A DNA stretch of 64,000 nt. Source: Pseudomonas fluorescens. Its GTDB lineage: Bacteria > Pseudomonadota > Gammaproteobacteria > Pseudomonadales > Pseudomonadaceae. Below, piece after piece: positions 16,771-26,269 of the stretch. Every line of letters begins with the position of its first letter. The first letter of the stretch is position 1. A program made the position numbers and the translations under genes. The notes beneath the pieces were generated by a model. It had not been told where the DNA came from. It saw only the letters and a list, made by a program, of their open reading frames with translations, and searched no databases. Where the stretch lies: assembly GCF_902498065.1 (NCBI RefSeq), contig NZ_CABVIR010000008.1:186001-250000 (forward strand), given 5' to 3'.

Positions 16771-17796
16771 TTACAAGGACGACATCAATTCAGCTTTAAC
16801 CAGCTTCGCCTGCTCATCGGCGTGGTACGAAGAACGTACCAGCGGACCGGAAGCGACGTTTTTGAAGCCCATCTTGTAACCTTCCTCAGCGAACCAGGCG
16901 AAGGTGTCCGGGTGGACGAAACGCTCCACCGGCAAATGGCTGCGGGACGGTTGCAGGTATTGGCCGAGGGTCAGCATATCGATGTCGTGTTCGCGCATGC
17001 GCTTCATGACTTCGATGACTTCTTCGTCAGTCTCGCCCAGACCCAGCATCAGGCCGGATTTGGTCGGAATGTGCGGCATCATCTGCTTGAAGCGCTGCAG
17101 CAGGGTCAGCGACCACTGGTAGTCCGAACCCGGACGCGCGGCCTTGTACAGGCGCGGCACGGTTTCCAGGTTGTGGTTGAACACATCCGGCGGCTCGGCG
17201 GCGGTGATTTCCAGCGCGACGTCCATGCGGCCACGGTAGTCCGGAACCAGGGTTTCGAGCTGCACGTTCGGCGACAGCTTGCGGATCTCACGGATGCAGT
17301 CGGCAAAGTGCTGGGCACCGCCGTCACGCAAGTCGTCGCGGTCAACCGAAGTGATCACTACGTATTTCAGTTTCAGGTCGGCGATGGCAATAGCCAGACT
17401 TTCCGGCTCATTCACGTCCAGTGGTTTCGGACGGCCGTGGCCAACGTCGCAGAACGGGCAGCGACGGGTGCAAATGTCGCCCATGATCATGAAGGTCGCA
17501 GTGCCACCGGAGAAGCACTCGCCCAGGTTCGGGCAGGATGCTTCTTCGCACACGCTGTGCAGCTTGTGTTTGCGCAGCAGGGCCTTGATGCGGTCGACTT
17601 CCGGGGAAACCGGGATGCGCACGCGGATCCAGTCAGGTTTCTTCGGCAGTTCGGTGGTCGGAATGATCTTTACCGGGATGCGTGCAACCTTCTCGGCGCC
17701 GCGCAGCTTGACGCCGGCTTCAACCTTGGCACGCGGGGCCGGACGCTCGGTGACATCCAGCGTCGGGATCATGGTTTGCACTGCATCAGTAGTCAT
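16771..17796 (-). CDS. lipA: Lipoyl synthase
   Basis: 341 residues. Radical-SAM enzyme that inserts two sulfurs into protein-bound octanoyl groups. Both clusters are visible: the auxiliary site CEEASCPNLGEC (C-x4-C-x5-C) and the radical-SAM site CTRRCPFCDV (C-x3-C-x2-C). The usual RSSYHADEQ sequence is present near the C-terminus. It begins two bases after the lipB stop, forming a ybeD-lipB-lipA operon that is closed by the terminator at 16731-16764. Confidence 0.98.
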   Translation of the reverse strand: MTTDAVQTMIPTLDVTERPAPRAKVEAGVKLRGAEKVARIPVKIIPTTELPKKPDWIRVRIPVSPEVDRIKALLRKHKLHSVCEEASCPNLGECFSGGTATFMIMGDICTRRCPFCDVGHGRPKPLDVNEPESLAIAIADLKLKYVVITSVDRDDLRDGGAQHFADCIREIRKLSPNVQLETLVPDYRGRMDVALEITAAEPPDVFNHNLETVPRLYKAARPGSDYQWSLTLLQRFKQMMPHIPTKSGLMLGLGETDEEVIEVMKRMREHDIDMLTLGQYLQPSRSHLPVERFVHPDTFAWFAEEGYKMGFKNVASGPLVRSSYHADEQAKLVKAELMSSL

Positions 17797-17797
17797 A

Positions 17798-18445
17798 TCA
17801 GTCGATTCCGCCCGTTAGGGTCGTCTGCTCAGCATAGTCGAGGTGTTTGACGAGCTGCGCGCGCAGCCGGGCACTAACCTCGGCAAATTCAATCGATCCT
17901 GCGTGATCGCTCAGCTGGGTCATCGCCAGCCCGGCGTAGCCGCAGGGATTAATCCGTCGAAACGGTTCCAGGTTCATGTCCACATTCAGGGCCAGCCCAT
18001 GAAAGGAACAACCGTGGCGGATCCGCAGACCCAGGGAAGCGATTTTCGCACCGTCGACATAGACGCCCGGTGCATCCGGCTTGGCCGCAGCCGTGACGCC
18101 GTAGCTGGCCAGCAGCTCGATCAGGCAGTGCTCCATGCGGGTGACCAGGTCACGCACGCCGAAACCCAGCTTGCGTACATCGAGCAACAGATAGGCGACC
18201 AACTGGCCGGGGCCGTGATAGGTCACCTGACCACCGCGATCGACCTGCACCACCGGGATATCCCCCGGCAGCAACAAGTGTTCGGCCTTGCCGGCCTGCC
18301 CCTGAGTGAACACCGATGGGTGCTCAACCAGCCAGATCTCGTCCGCGGCATCGCTGCCGCGTTCATTGGTGAAGCGTTGCATGGCATGCCAGACCGGCTC
18401 GTAAGCCATCTGGCCAAGCTCGCGAAAGCCCAGCGTGCCAGACAT
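17798..18445 (-). CDS. lipB: Octanoyl-[ACP]:protein octanoyltransferase
   Basis: 215 residues from ATG 18445, whose A is the last base of the ybeD TGA (TGATG), so the two are translationally coupled; a GTG one codon earlier is ignored. LipB moves octanoate from ACP to lipoyl domains. The signature RGGQVTYHGPGQLVAYLL is present, with the active-site Lys/Cys pair in GAKIASLGLRI and RINPCGYAGLAMTQL. Its product is the substrate of LipA, encoded next. Confidence 0.97.
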   Translation of the reverse strand: MSGTLGFRELGQMAYEPVWHAMQRFTNERGSDAADEIWLVEHPSVFTQGQAGKAEHLLLPGDIPVVQVDRGGQVTYHGPGQLVAYLLLDVRKLGFGVRDLVTRMEHCLIELLASYGVTAAAKPDAPGVYVDGAKIASLGLRIRHGCSFHGLALNVDMNLEPFRRINPCGYAGLAMTQLSDHAGSIEFAEVSARLRAQLVKHLDYAEQTTLTGGID

Positions 18446-18720
18446 CACAGCACCATGTGCACGAAGCCGGTAGCCCGCAGTTCGCTGTTGATGTTGTACA
18501 GCTGGTCCTGGTCGGTGGCGACGATGTGCAGTTGAATCGTGGTGTATTTGCCGTTGGTGCTTTGGCGCTCATCCACACGATCATGGTTGATCGTCGCGTG
18601 TTTCTTGACGATCTCGATGATCTTGTCTTTGTTGCCAACACCGGTATCGCTGATCACCTTAACCGGGTAATCAACGTTGGGGAATTCGATCTTGGGCGCC
18701 TTTACTTCGGTATCGGTCAT
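18445..18720 (-). CDS. ybeD: YbeD-like DUF493 protein
   Basis: 91 residues. Small ACT-like regulatory fold (DUF493) with the typical IEFPNVDYPVKVI start and a final GFVHMVL. It is the first gene of the ybeD-lipB-lipA operon; the family is conserved next to lipB in gamma-proteobacteria but its function is unknown. It overlaps lipB by one base. Confidence 0.93.
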   Translation of the reverse strand: MTDTEVKAPKIEFPNVDYPVKVISDTGVGNKDKIIEIVKKHATINHDRVDERQSTNGKYTTIQLHIVATDQDQLYNINSELRATGFVHMVL

Positions 18721-18806
18721 GGCGTAACGGCCTCGTAAGCGTAAGCCGTGGCGACGGGCATGCCCCCGCGCCGGATGAGCGCGGGACCATGCAGGTGCAC
18801 ACTAAT

Positions 18807-19964
18807 TCAGTTGAACAAGCCGTAGAAGAATAGACGGATGCTATCCCACATGCGACGGAAGATACCACCCTCTTCAACGCCATCCAGAGCGATCAGGTCA
18901 GCGCTGTGCACTACCTTGTCGTCCAGTTTGACTTCGACTTTACCGATCACGTCGCCCTTGGCGATTGGCGCAACCAGTTGCGGGTTCATGGTCATGCTGG
19001 CAGCGAGCTTTTTCAGCTGGCCTTTTGGCAGGGTCATGGTCAGGTCTTCAGCCAGACCGGCCTTGACTTGATTGGTGCTGCCTTTCCAGACAGGCGCCTG
19101 GGCCAGCTCGGCACCTTTCTGATAGAAGGTCTGGGTTTCGAAGAAACGGAAACCGTAGGTCAGCAGCTTCTGGGTTTCCGAAGCACGTGCCACTTCGCTG
19201 TTGGTGCCGAACACCACGGCGATCAGGCGCATGCCATCACGGACAGCCGAAGACACCATGCAATAGCCGGCTTCGTCGGTGTGGCCGGTTTTCAGACCGT
19301 CAACGGTCTTGTCGCGCCACAGCAGCAGGTTGCGGTTAGGTTGCTTGATGCCGTTCCAGAAGAACTCTTTCTGCGAGTAGATCGCATAGTGAGCCGGGTC
19401 TTCGTGGATGATTGCACGAGCCAGCACGGCCATGTCGTGAGCCGACGAGTAGTGCTCAGGGTTCGGCAGACCGGTCGGGTTCATGAAGTGGCTGTTGGTC
19501 ATGCCCAGGTCGGCCACGGTTTTGTTCATCATGTCGGCGAAGGCGTCTTCGCTGCCGGCGATGTGCTCGGAGAGCGCAACACTGGCGTCGTTACCCGACT
19601 GAATGATGATGCCGTGCAACAGGTCGCTGACCGTCACTTGCGAACCGACCTTGATGAACATCCGCGAACCGCCGGTGCGCCAGGCGTTTTCGCTGACGGT
19701 CACCGGGTCGTTTTCGCCGATCTGGCCGCGACGGATTTCCAGGGTCGCGATGTACGCGGTCATCAGCTTGGTCAGGCTGGCAGGCGGCAGACGCTGGTCA
19801 CCGTTGTTCTCGACCAGCACGTTGCCGCTGCTGGCATCCATGAGCACATAGGCTTTGGCGGCCAGTTGTGGCGGCGACGGCATCATCTCGACCGCGAAGG
19901 CGGCAGGCGAGAGGAGCAGCGGGACTAGAAGGCACAGGCGTTTGGCAAAGGTGGTGATGTTCAT
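18807..19964 (-). CDS. dacC: D-alanyl-D-alanine carboxypeptidase (PBP5/6)
   Basis: 385 residues (called dacA in some annotations). Low-molecular-mass PBP that trims terminal D-Ala from pentapeptides. A signal peptide ends near AAFA (residue 24). The active-site motifs are S63-LTK66, S123-GN and K225-TG. A C-terminal PBP5-type beta domain and an amphipathic membrane-anchoring helix (WDSIRLFFYGLFN) finish the protein. The 86-bp gap to ybeD holds a GC hairpin (18765-18785) without a T-tract. Downstream partner of rlpA, sltB1, rodA and mrdA in the wall cluster. Confidence 0.96.
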   Translation of the reverse strand: MNITTFAKRLCLLVPLLLSPAAFAVEMMPSPPQLAAKAYVLMDASSGNVLVENNGDQRLPPASLTKLMTAYIATLEIRRGQIGENDPVTVSENAWRTGGSRMFIKVGSQVTVSDLLHGIIIQSGNDASVALSEHIAGSEDAFADMMNKTVADLGMTNSHFMNPTGLPNPEHYSSAHDMAVLARAIIHEDPAHYAIYSQKEFFWNGIKQPNRNLLLWRDKTVDGLKTGHTDEAGYCMVSSAVRDGMRLIAVVFGTNSEVARASETQKLLTYGFRFFETQTFYQKGAELAQAPVWKGSTNQVKAGLAEDLTMTLPKGQLKKLAASMTMNPQLVAPIAKGDVIGKVEVKLDDKVVHSADLIALDGVEEGGIFRRMWDSIRLFFYGLFN

Positions 19965-20147
19965 CCGTCTCTCGAAATCGCTAATGGAAACTGCCCGAAG
20001 GCAAAACTAATCTAGATGACCTTCTAACGGGCCATCGCGTGTTCAGTCGTTCACTCAGAACCCTTGCCGGGCTTTTGTTCTTCAACGAGCCAACAACCAG
20101 GTTCACCCCCCAAAACCGCAAGTGAACCGTCAATCAAGTACTACGTA

Positions 20148-21158
20148 TTACTCGGCGGTGACCACGCTCGGCGAACCGAGATTGGCCAGGCGCACGCTGT
20201 TCTGCACTTGCTGGATTTCACCCGGCGAGCCGATCGGCCCCAGGCGCACCCGATGCAGTGTCTGTTGATTGCGCACGATCGAGCTGATGAACACCGGAGC
20301 GCTCACCATCCCGCTGAGCTTCGATCTCAGCAGTTCTGCAGCGTCCGGGTTGGCGAACGCGCCCACCTGCAGATACTGGCCAGAGGCTGGTACAGAAGCG
20401 TTTTTTTTTGCATCGATCTGCACGGGCACAACAGCGGCGGCGTGTTGCTGCGGCGGCGGTGTCCATTGCTCGACCGTGCCGGCCGAAGCGGTAATCGTCG
20501 GCGCAGTATTCTGCGCGACTTGCGGCTCGTTGAGCATCAAAGGCGCCGGACGGCCTTTGGCTGCCCACCATTGCTGAGGATCAATGCCTTCGACCTTGAC
20601 CCGCGCCGTGCCGGTTTCGGCATAGCCGAGTTTCTTGGCGGCGGCGTAGGACAAGTCGATGATGCGGTCCGAGTAGAACGGCCCGCGATCGTTGACCCGC
20701 AAAATCACTGACTTGTTGTTGTCCAGGTTGGTCACCCGAACGTAACTCGGCAGCGGCAAGGTCTTGTGAGCGGCGCTCATGCCATACAGGTCGTAAACCT
20801 CGCCATTGGCGGTGTTCTGGCCGTGGAATTTGGTGCCGTACCACGACGCCGTGCCCGAGGCGACGTAGGTCTTGGATTCCTGCAGCGGGAAGTAAGTCTT
20901 GCCCAGCACGGTGTACGGGTTGGCCTTGTAAGGGCCGGTGTGCAGGGTCGGCGTGGCATCCGGGATGCGCGATACGTCGACGTCCCACCACGGCGCGCCA
21001 TCTTTATGGGCGCGGTTGATGTCCAGCCCCGGCGTCGAGCGCACGGCGGTGGTGGATTTCTGAGACGGCGCGCGACTGGTCGAACAACTGGCGACCAGCA
21101 CTGCCAACGTGGCGAATGCCATCAGCTTCAGGGGTTTATTCATAGGCAATGCCCGCAT
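20148..21158 (-). CDS. rlpA: Septal ring lytic transglycosylase RlpA
   Basis: 336 residues (331 if the second ATG at 21143 is used). Outer-membrane lipoprotein acting on denuded glycans at the septum. The lipobox LVASC places the acylated Cys at 25. A double-psi beta-barrel (about 95-190) contains ASGTASWYGTKFHGQNTANGE and the catalytic-type NDRGPF. A C-terminal SPOR domain (about 262-332, QYLQVGAFANPDAAELL) binds denuded peptidoglycan. The first ATG overlaps the sltB1 stop (TAATG), which favours coupling. Nine A residues in a row in the linker (20401-20409 on the + strand as T) make a slippage-prone site before the SPOR domain. Confidence 0.94.
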   Translation of the reverse strand: MRALPMNKPLKLMAFATLAVLVASCSTSRAPSQKSTTAVRSTPGLDINRAHKDGAPWWDVDVSRIPDATPTLHTGPYKANPYTVLGKTYFPLQESKTYVASGTASWYGTKFHGQNTANGEVYDLYGMSAAHKTLPLPSYVRVTNLDNNKSVILRVNDRGPFYSDRIIDLSYAAAKKLGYAETGTARVKVEGIDPQQWWAAKGRPAPLMLNEPQVAQNTAPTITASAGTVEQWTPPPQQHAAAVVPVQIDAKKNASVPASGQYLQVGAFANPDAAELLRSKLSGMVSAPVFISSIVRNQQTLHRVRLGPIGSPGEIQQVQNSVRLANLGSPSVVTAE

Positions 21159-22168
21159 TACTTGACGCCCCGTGCTTGTACCAGCTGTTCAGACAGTTGA
21201 TGTACGGCCATGGCGTACATCACGCTGCGGTTATAACGCGTGATTGCGTAAAAATTCGTCAGGCCCATCCAGTATTCAGGGCCATTGTCACCTTCCAGGC
21301 GGAATGCCGTGACCGGCATATCATCGCGCAGCGCATCATGACTTGACCACCCTAGAGCCCGCAACTCTCCAACGGTTTTAGTCGGTTCGATGCCGGTGGT
21401 CAAACCCTCGTCCACCTGCTCGCCACGCACGTCGGCGCGGCTGACTACCGGTTCGCCGGCGACCCAGCCGTGACGCTTGAAATAACTGGCGACGCTGCCG
21501 ATGGCATCGTCCGGATTGGTCCAGATATTAATGTGGCCGTCACCGTCGAAGTCCACCGCATAGGCGCGGAAACTGCTCGGCATGAACTGCGGCAAGCCCA
21601 TCGCTCCGGCGTAGGAGCCTTTGAGGGTCAAGGGATCGACCTGCTCTTCACGGGCCAGCAACAGGAATTCACGCAACTCCTTGCGGAAGAATTCGGCACG
21701 GGGAGGATAGTCGAAACCCAGGGTCGACAAAGCGTCGATCACCCGGAAATTGCCGGTATTTCGACCGAAAAAGGTCTCAACGCCGATGATCGAGACAATC
21801 ACCTGGGCCGGCACGCCATACTCCTGCTCGGCACGGGCCAGTACCGCCTCGTGCTGCCGCCAGAAATCCACGCCACGGGCGATGCGCGCGTCGGTGATGA
21901 ACATCGGGCGATATTCTTTCCATTGCTTGACCCGTTCGGCAGGCTTGGAGATCGCGTCCAGAATCGACTGCTTGCGCTCGGCTTCGCGGAACACGCCCAT
22001 CAGCTGTTCACCGGCAAAGCCGTAGTCGCGGGTCATTTCACCGACGAATTCGGCCACCTGGGGTGTGCCCTCGTAATCGCCGGCCAACGCGTCCTGCGCT
22101 GTGCCAAGGATGCTTACCAGGCCGACCCATGGCGCGTATCGAGTCGCCCAGCCACGCATTACTTGCAT
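21158..22168 (-). CDS. sltB1: Lytic murein transglycosylase B (SltB1-type)
   Basis: 336 residues from ATG 22168, chosen for the AGGTGA ribosome site nine bases upstream; the longer frame adds twelve residues without support. N-terminal signal sequence without a lipobox (WVGLVSILGTAQDALAGDY), so a soluble periplasmic MltB homologue (GH103) is expected. The catalytic Glu lies in IIGVETFFGRNTG, followed by SYAGAMGLPQFMPSSFR and the calcium-site-like DFDGDGHINIW. There is no PG_binding domain, unlike SltB3. It lies in an operon with rlpA (overlapping) and rodA (17 bases upstream). Confidence 0.94.
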   Translation of the reverse strand: MQVMRGWATRYAPWVGLVSILGTAQDALAGDYEGTPQVAEFVGEMTRDYGFAGEQLMGVFREAERKQSILDAISKPAERVKQWKEYRPMFITDARIARGVDFWRQHEAVLARAEQEYGVPAQVIVSIIGVETFFGRNTGNFRVIDALSTLGFDYPPRAEFFRKELREFLLLAREEQVDPLTLKGSYAGAMGLPQFMPSSFRAYAVDFDGDGHINIWTNPDDAIGSVASYFKRHGWVAGEPVVSRADVRGEQVDEGLTTGIEPTKTVGELRALGWSSHDALRDDMPVTAFRLEGDNGPEYWMGLTNFYAITRYNRSVMYAMAVHQLSEQLVQARGVK

Positions 22169-22185
22169 TGAAATCTTCACCTTAT

Positions 22186-23331
22186 TCAAACCTGTGCGAT
22201 CCACTTACGATGGGTATGGATCGACATCAAAACCCCAAACGCTGACAGCAGCGTCACCAGCGAAGTTCCTCCGTAGCTAATGAACGGCAACGGTACCCCC
22301 ACAACCGGCAACAGGCCACTGACCATACCGATGTTGACGAAAACGTAAACAAAAAACGTCATGGTCAGGGCGCCCGCGAGCAATTTGCCGAACAATGTCT
22401 GGGCCTGGGCCGTAATCACCAGCCCGCGACCGATCAACAACAGGTAAATCAGCAGCAGTGCGCAGATGCCCACCAGGCCGAACTCTTCGCCCATCACCGC
22501 AATAATGAAGTCGGTGTGGCTTTCCGGCAGGAAGTCCAGGTGCGACTGGGTGCCCAACAGCCAACCCTTGCCAAACACGCCGCCGGAACCGATGGCAGCT
22601 TTCGACTGAATGATGTTCCAGCCGGTGCCCAGCGGATCGCTTTCCGGGTCGAGGAACGTCAGGATTCGCTGCTTCTGGTAGTCGTGCATGATGAAAAACC
22701 ACATTGCCACGGCCACCGGCACAGCGGCGGCCAGCACGCTGATGATCCAGCGCCAGCGCAGCCCGCCCATGAACAAAACGAATGCGCCACCTGCGAGGAT
22801 CAACAGCGAAGTGCCGAGGTCGGGTTGACGCACGATCAGAATGAACGGCAAACCGATCAGGAACAGACTGACACCCACATGCTTGAGCTGCGGCGGCAAC
22901 GTGCGTTTGGACAAATACCAGGCGATGGTCGCTGGCATCAGGATTTTCATGAACTCCGAAGGCTGGAAGCGGATCACCCCCGGAATGTTGATCCAGCGCG
23001 TGGCGCCCATGGCGTTGTGGCCCATGACGTCCACTACCACCAGCAACAGCACGCCGACCACATAACCGACCGGCACCCAACGGGCCATGAATCGCGGTTC
23101 GAACTGGGCGATGACGATCATCGACACCAGGCCGATGCCGAATGAAGTGGCTTGTTTGGCCAACAGGTCCCAGCTCTTGCCGCTGGCCGAATACAGCACG
23201 AACAGGCTGCCGGCGGCGAGGGTCAGCAGCAGGATCAGCAATGGGCCGTCGATGTGCATGCGCTGCAACAACGTCGCACGGCGACGCATCACATCCTCAC
23301 TGGAGAGGATGCGATCGAAATTACTCTTCAC
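22186..23331 (-). CDS. rodA: Rod-shape peptidoglycan polymerase RodA
   Basis: 381 residues. SEDS-family glycosyltransferase that polymerises lipid II for cell elongation together with PBP2. The start is taken as GTG 23331, inside the end of mrdA (ten-base overlap), because a perfect GGAGG lies nine bases upstream. About ten membrane segments are visible, with SEDS motifs WINIPGVIRFQPSEFMK, RQPDLGTSLLILAGG and the C-terminal LPVVGVPLPFISYGGTSL. The overlap with mrdA fits coupled synthesis of the RodA-PBP2 pair. Confidence 0.96.
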   Translation of the reverse strand: MKSNFDRILSSEDVMRRRATLLQRMHIDGPLLILLLTLAAGSLFVLYSASGKSWDLLAKQATSFGIGLVSMIVIAQFEPRFMARWVPVGYVVGVLLLVVVDVMGHNAMGATRWINIPGVIRFQPSEFMKILMPATIAWYLSKRTLPPQLKHVGVSLFLIGLPFILIVRQPDLGTSLLILAGGAFVLFMGGLRWRWIISVLAAAVPVAVAMWFFIMHDYQKQRILTFLDPESDPLGTGWNIIQSKAAIGSGGVFGKGWLLGTQSHLDFLPESHTDFIIAVMGEEFGLVGICALLLIYLLLIGRGLVITAQAQTLFGKLLAGALTMTFFVYVFVNIGMVSGLLPVVGVPLPFISYGGTSLVTLLSAFGVLMSIHTHRKWIAQV

Positions 23332-25216
23332 GGGCCGTAGCCTCCGCACTGATAGGGCTGGCGTATTCGGCTTTCAGTCGGCCGTCCTGGTCAAGGAGCC
23401 AGGCGTCCATGACCTGGCGCACCACAGGCGCGGCGACACCGGAACCGGATTCGCCGTTCTCGACCATCACCGACACCACGATTTTCGGGTTGTCGGCCGG
23501 CGCGAAACCGACGAACAAGGCGTGGTCGCGATGGCGTTCCTGAACCTTGGAGCGGTCGTACTTCTCACCCTGCTTGATCGCGACCACCTGGGCCGTACCA
23601 CTTTTGCCGGCGATCCGGTATTGCGCGCCGATCGAGGCCTTGCGCGCCGTACCCCGGGCGCCGTGCATTACCTGCTGCATGCCGTGGTTGACCTTGGTCC
23701 AGTCAGACGGGTCACGCAGGATGATGTCCGGCATCGGATTGTCATCCTTGGGCCGCTCGCCTTCGACGGTCTTGGCCAGGTGCGGACGGTTCCACACACC
23801 TTTGTTGGCCACCAGCGCCGTGGCTTGCGCCAGTTGCAGCGGCGTGGATTGCATGTAGCCCTGACCGATCCCCAGAATCAGCGTTTCACCCGGGAACCAT
23901 GCCTGGCGACGGGTCGCGCGCTTCCACTCACGGGACGGCATCAGTCCCGGCGACTCTTCGAACATGTCCAGCGAGACCTTCTGGCCAATGCCGAACTTGC
24001 CCATGTAGGCCGACAAGCGATCAATCCCCAGCTTGTGGGCCAGGTCATAGAAGTAGGTGTCGTTGGACCGCATGATCGCCGTATCGAGGTCGACGTAGCC
24101 GTCACCGGTACGGTTCCAGTTACGGTACTTGTGGTCGTAGTTGGGCAGTTGGTAGTAACCGGGGTCGAAGACCCGTGTCGACGCGGTGACCACGCCAGAA
24201 TCCAGACCGGCAATCGCCACCGCCGGTTTGATCGTCGAACCTGGCGGGTACAGACCACGCAGCACGCGGTTGAACAGCGGCCGGTCGATGGAATCGCGCA
24301 ACTCGGCGTACGCCTTGAAGCTGATGCCGGTGACAAACAGGTTCGGGTCGAAACTCGGCTGACTGACCATCGCCAGTACTTCGCCGGTCGCCGGATCGAG
24401 CGCCACCACCGCACCACGGCGACCGCCAAGTGCCGCTTCGGCCGCTTCCTGCAATTTGATGTCCAGGCTCAGGACGATGTCCTTGCCGGGAATCGGATCG
24501 GTACGCTTGAGTACCCGCAATACGCGGCCTCGCGCGTTGGTTTCGACTTCTTCGTAACCCACCTGACCGTGCAACTCGGGCTCATAGAAGCGCTCGATGC
24601 CGGTCTTGCCGATGTGGTGGGTGCCGCTGTAATTGACCGGATCGAGGGACTTCAGCTCTTTCTCGTTGATCCGCCCCATGTAACCCACCGAATGCGCAAA
24701 GTGCGCGCCCTGCGGGTAATGCCGCACCAGTTGCGCAACCACTTCAACACCCGGCAAGCGGAACTGGTTCACGGCGATACGGGCGATCTGTTCTTCGGTC
24801 AGCTCGAACAGGATCGGCACCGGCTCGAACGGCCGCCGCCCCTGGCGCATGCGCTTCTCGAAAATCACCCGATCCTCGGGCGTCATCTCCAGCACTTCGA
24901 CGATCACATCGAGCACTTGCTGCCAGTCGCCGGAGCGCTCGCGGGTCATGCTCAGGCTGAAGCTCGGCCGGTTGTCGGCCACCACCACGCCATTGCGGTC
25001 GAAGATCAATCCGCGGGTCGGCGGAATCGGCTGCACATGGACGCGGTTGTTTTCCGACAGGGTCGAGTGGTATTCGTACTGGATCACCTGGAGGAAATAC
25101 AGGCGAGCGATCAGCACGCCGATCAGCACCACCACTGCAATGGCCCCGAACACGACGCGGCCACGCACCAGACGGGCGTCTTTTTCGTGGTCCTTGATGC
25201 GGATCGGCTGGGACAT
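23321..25216 (-). CDS. mrdA: Penicillin-binding protein 2 (elongation transpeptidase)
   Basis: 631 residues. Class B PBP that cross-links lateral wall. One N-terminal membrane helix (about 22-43) is followed by the PBP dimer domain and the transpeptidase domain. The active-site SxxK is S327-TIK330 (PPGSTIKPAV), with the SxN-type motif RSNDTYFYDL and KTG-type AGKSGTAQVVAIKQ. It is usually called pbpA in Pseudomonas. Preceded by rlmH (nine bases) and overlapping rodA downstream. Confidence 0.97.
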   Translation of the reverse strand: MSQPIRIKDHEKDARLVRGRVVFGAIAVVVLIGVLIARLYFLQVIQYEYHSTLSENNRVHVQPIPPTRGLIFDRNGVVVADNRPSFSLSMTRERSGDWQQVLDVIVEVLEMTPEDRVIFEKRMRQGRRPFEPVPILFELTEEQIARIAVNQFRLPGVEVVAQLVRHYPQGAHFAHSVGYMGRINEKELKSLDPVNYSGTHHIGKTGIERFYEPELHGQVGYEEVETNARGRVLRVLKRTDPIPGKDIVLSLDIKLQEAAEAALGGRRGAVVALDPATGEVLAMVSQPSFDPNLFVTGISFKAYAELRDSIDRPLFNRVLRGLYPPGSTIKPAVAIAGLDSGVVTASTRVFDPGYYQLPNYDHKYRNWNRTGDGYVDLDTAIMRSNDTYFYDLAHKLGIDRLSAYMGKFGIGQKVSLDMFEESPGLMPSREWKRATRRQAWFPGETLILGIGQGYMQSTPLQLAQATALVANKGVWNRPHLAKTVEGERPKDDNPMPDIILRDPSDWTKVNHGMQQVMHGARGTARKASIGAQYRIAGKSGTAQVVAIKQGEKYDRSKVQERHRDHALFVGFAPADNPKIVVSVMVENGESGSGVAAPVVRQVMDAWLLDQDGRLKAEYASPISAEATAREE

Positions 25217-25225
25217 GAGGCAGAA

Positions 25226-25693
25226 CTACTTGTGGTAAGGGTGGCCGGACAGAACTGTCCAGGCACGGTACAGCTGTTCGCCGATCAGAATCCGCACCAG
25301 CGGGTGCGGCAACGTCAACGGTGACAACGACCAACGCTGATCCGCACGCGCACAGACTTCCGGCGCCAGCCCTTCGGGGCCGCCGACCATGAAATTCACC
25401 GTGCGCGAGTCCAGCCGCCAGCGATCGAGCTCGACCGCCAACTGCTCGGTGCTCCAGGGCTTGCCGTGGACTTCGAGGGTGACAACGCGCTCGTTCGGCC
25501 CGACCTTGGCCAGCATGGCGTCGCCTTCCTGACGGATGAAGCGCGCCACGTCGGCGTTCTTGCCACGGGTGTTGAGCGGTATTTCCACCAGTTCCAGCGC
25601 CAGCTCGGACGGAAGACGCTTGGCATATTCATGCCAGCCTTCTTCCACCCATTTGGGCATGCGTGAACCGACGGCGATCAGTCGCAGTCGCAC
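25226..25693 (-). CDS. rlmH: 23S rRNA (pseudouridine-1915-N3)-methyltransferase RlmH
   Basis: 155 residues, SPOUT-class methyltransferase modifying helix 69 of 23S rRNA on the assembled ribosome. The SAM-binding knot is visible in NFMVGGPEGLAPEV and SLSPLTLPHPLVRILIGEQLYRAW. Full family length. Placed between rsfS (nine bases) and mrdA, the usual conserved order. Confidence 0.97.
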   Translation of the reverse strand: MRLRLIAVGSRMPKWVEEGWHEYAKRLPSELALELVEIPLNTRGKNADVARFIRQEGDAMLAKVGPNERVVTLEVHGKPWSTEQLAVELDRWRLDSRTVNFMVGGPEGLAPEVCARADQRWSLSPLTLPHPLVRILIGEQLYRAWTVLSGHPYHK

Positions 25694-25702
25694 AGCGGTC
25701 CC

Positions 25703-26197
25703 TTATTGCTGGTCTTTGTTGAGCTTGGTGAAATGCTCATGGGTGTTTTCCGGGCTGTGATGCGCAGCGCTGGCCGAACGGCTCTGCTCTGCACCGGCCC
25801 ACAGGCGCTCCAGGTCATAGAACTGGCGAGCCGAGGCGGTCATCATGTGCACGATGACGTCGTCCATATCCAGCAGTACCCAGTCGCTGTCGCCCTTGCC
25901 TTCTTCACCCAGTGGCTTGACGCCCTGGGCTTTGACGGCTTCGCGGACCTTGTCCAGCATCGCGCCGATCTGACGGTTGGACGTACCGGTGGCGATGATC
26001 ATGAAGTCAGTGATGCTTTGCTTCTCACGAACGTCGATGACCTGGATGTCCTGGGCCTTGACGTCTTCCAGAGCTGCTACGGCAACCTTGACCAGTTCTT
26101 CGCCAGCCAGCTCAGGGCCGGTTGGAACTTCTACTGGCAGGGGGGCGCTCTTGAATGTGCCTTTGCGCTTTACTTTAGTTACGTCTTTGTTCGTCAT
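25703..26197 (-). CDS. rsfS: Ribosome silencing factor RsfS
   Basis: 164 residues. Binds uL14 on the 50S subunit and blocks subunit joining in slow growth. The family core is about residues 34-138 (IQVIDVREKQSITDFMIIATGTSNRQI, GDSDWVLLDMDDVIVHMM). It carries an extra basic N-terminus (about 30 residues) and a low-complexity C-terminal tail (SRSASAAHHSPENTHEHF). Between nadD and rlmH. Confidence 0.95.
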   Translation of the reverse strand: MTNKDVTKVKRKGTFKSAPLPVEVPTGPELAGEELVKVAVAALEDVKAQDIQVIDVREKQSITDFMIIATGTSNRQIGAMLDKVREAVKAQGVKPLGEEGKGDSDWVLLDMDDVIVHMMTASARQFYDLERLWAGAEQSRSASAAHHSPENTHEHFTKLNKDQQ

Positions 26198-26269
26198 ATA
26201 AAACTCGTTTTGCTCGTATGTTCGGGCGCTTCGCTACACGCATTCACGTGCCTTGAAGCGCACCCTTTT

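Noticed and set aside
23087..25324. 745-codon plus-strand open frame
   Set aside because: It lies entirely opposite rodA and mrdA, is His/Arg/Gln-rich with no family signal, and results from the high GC content of the real genes.
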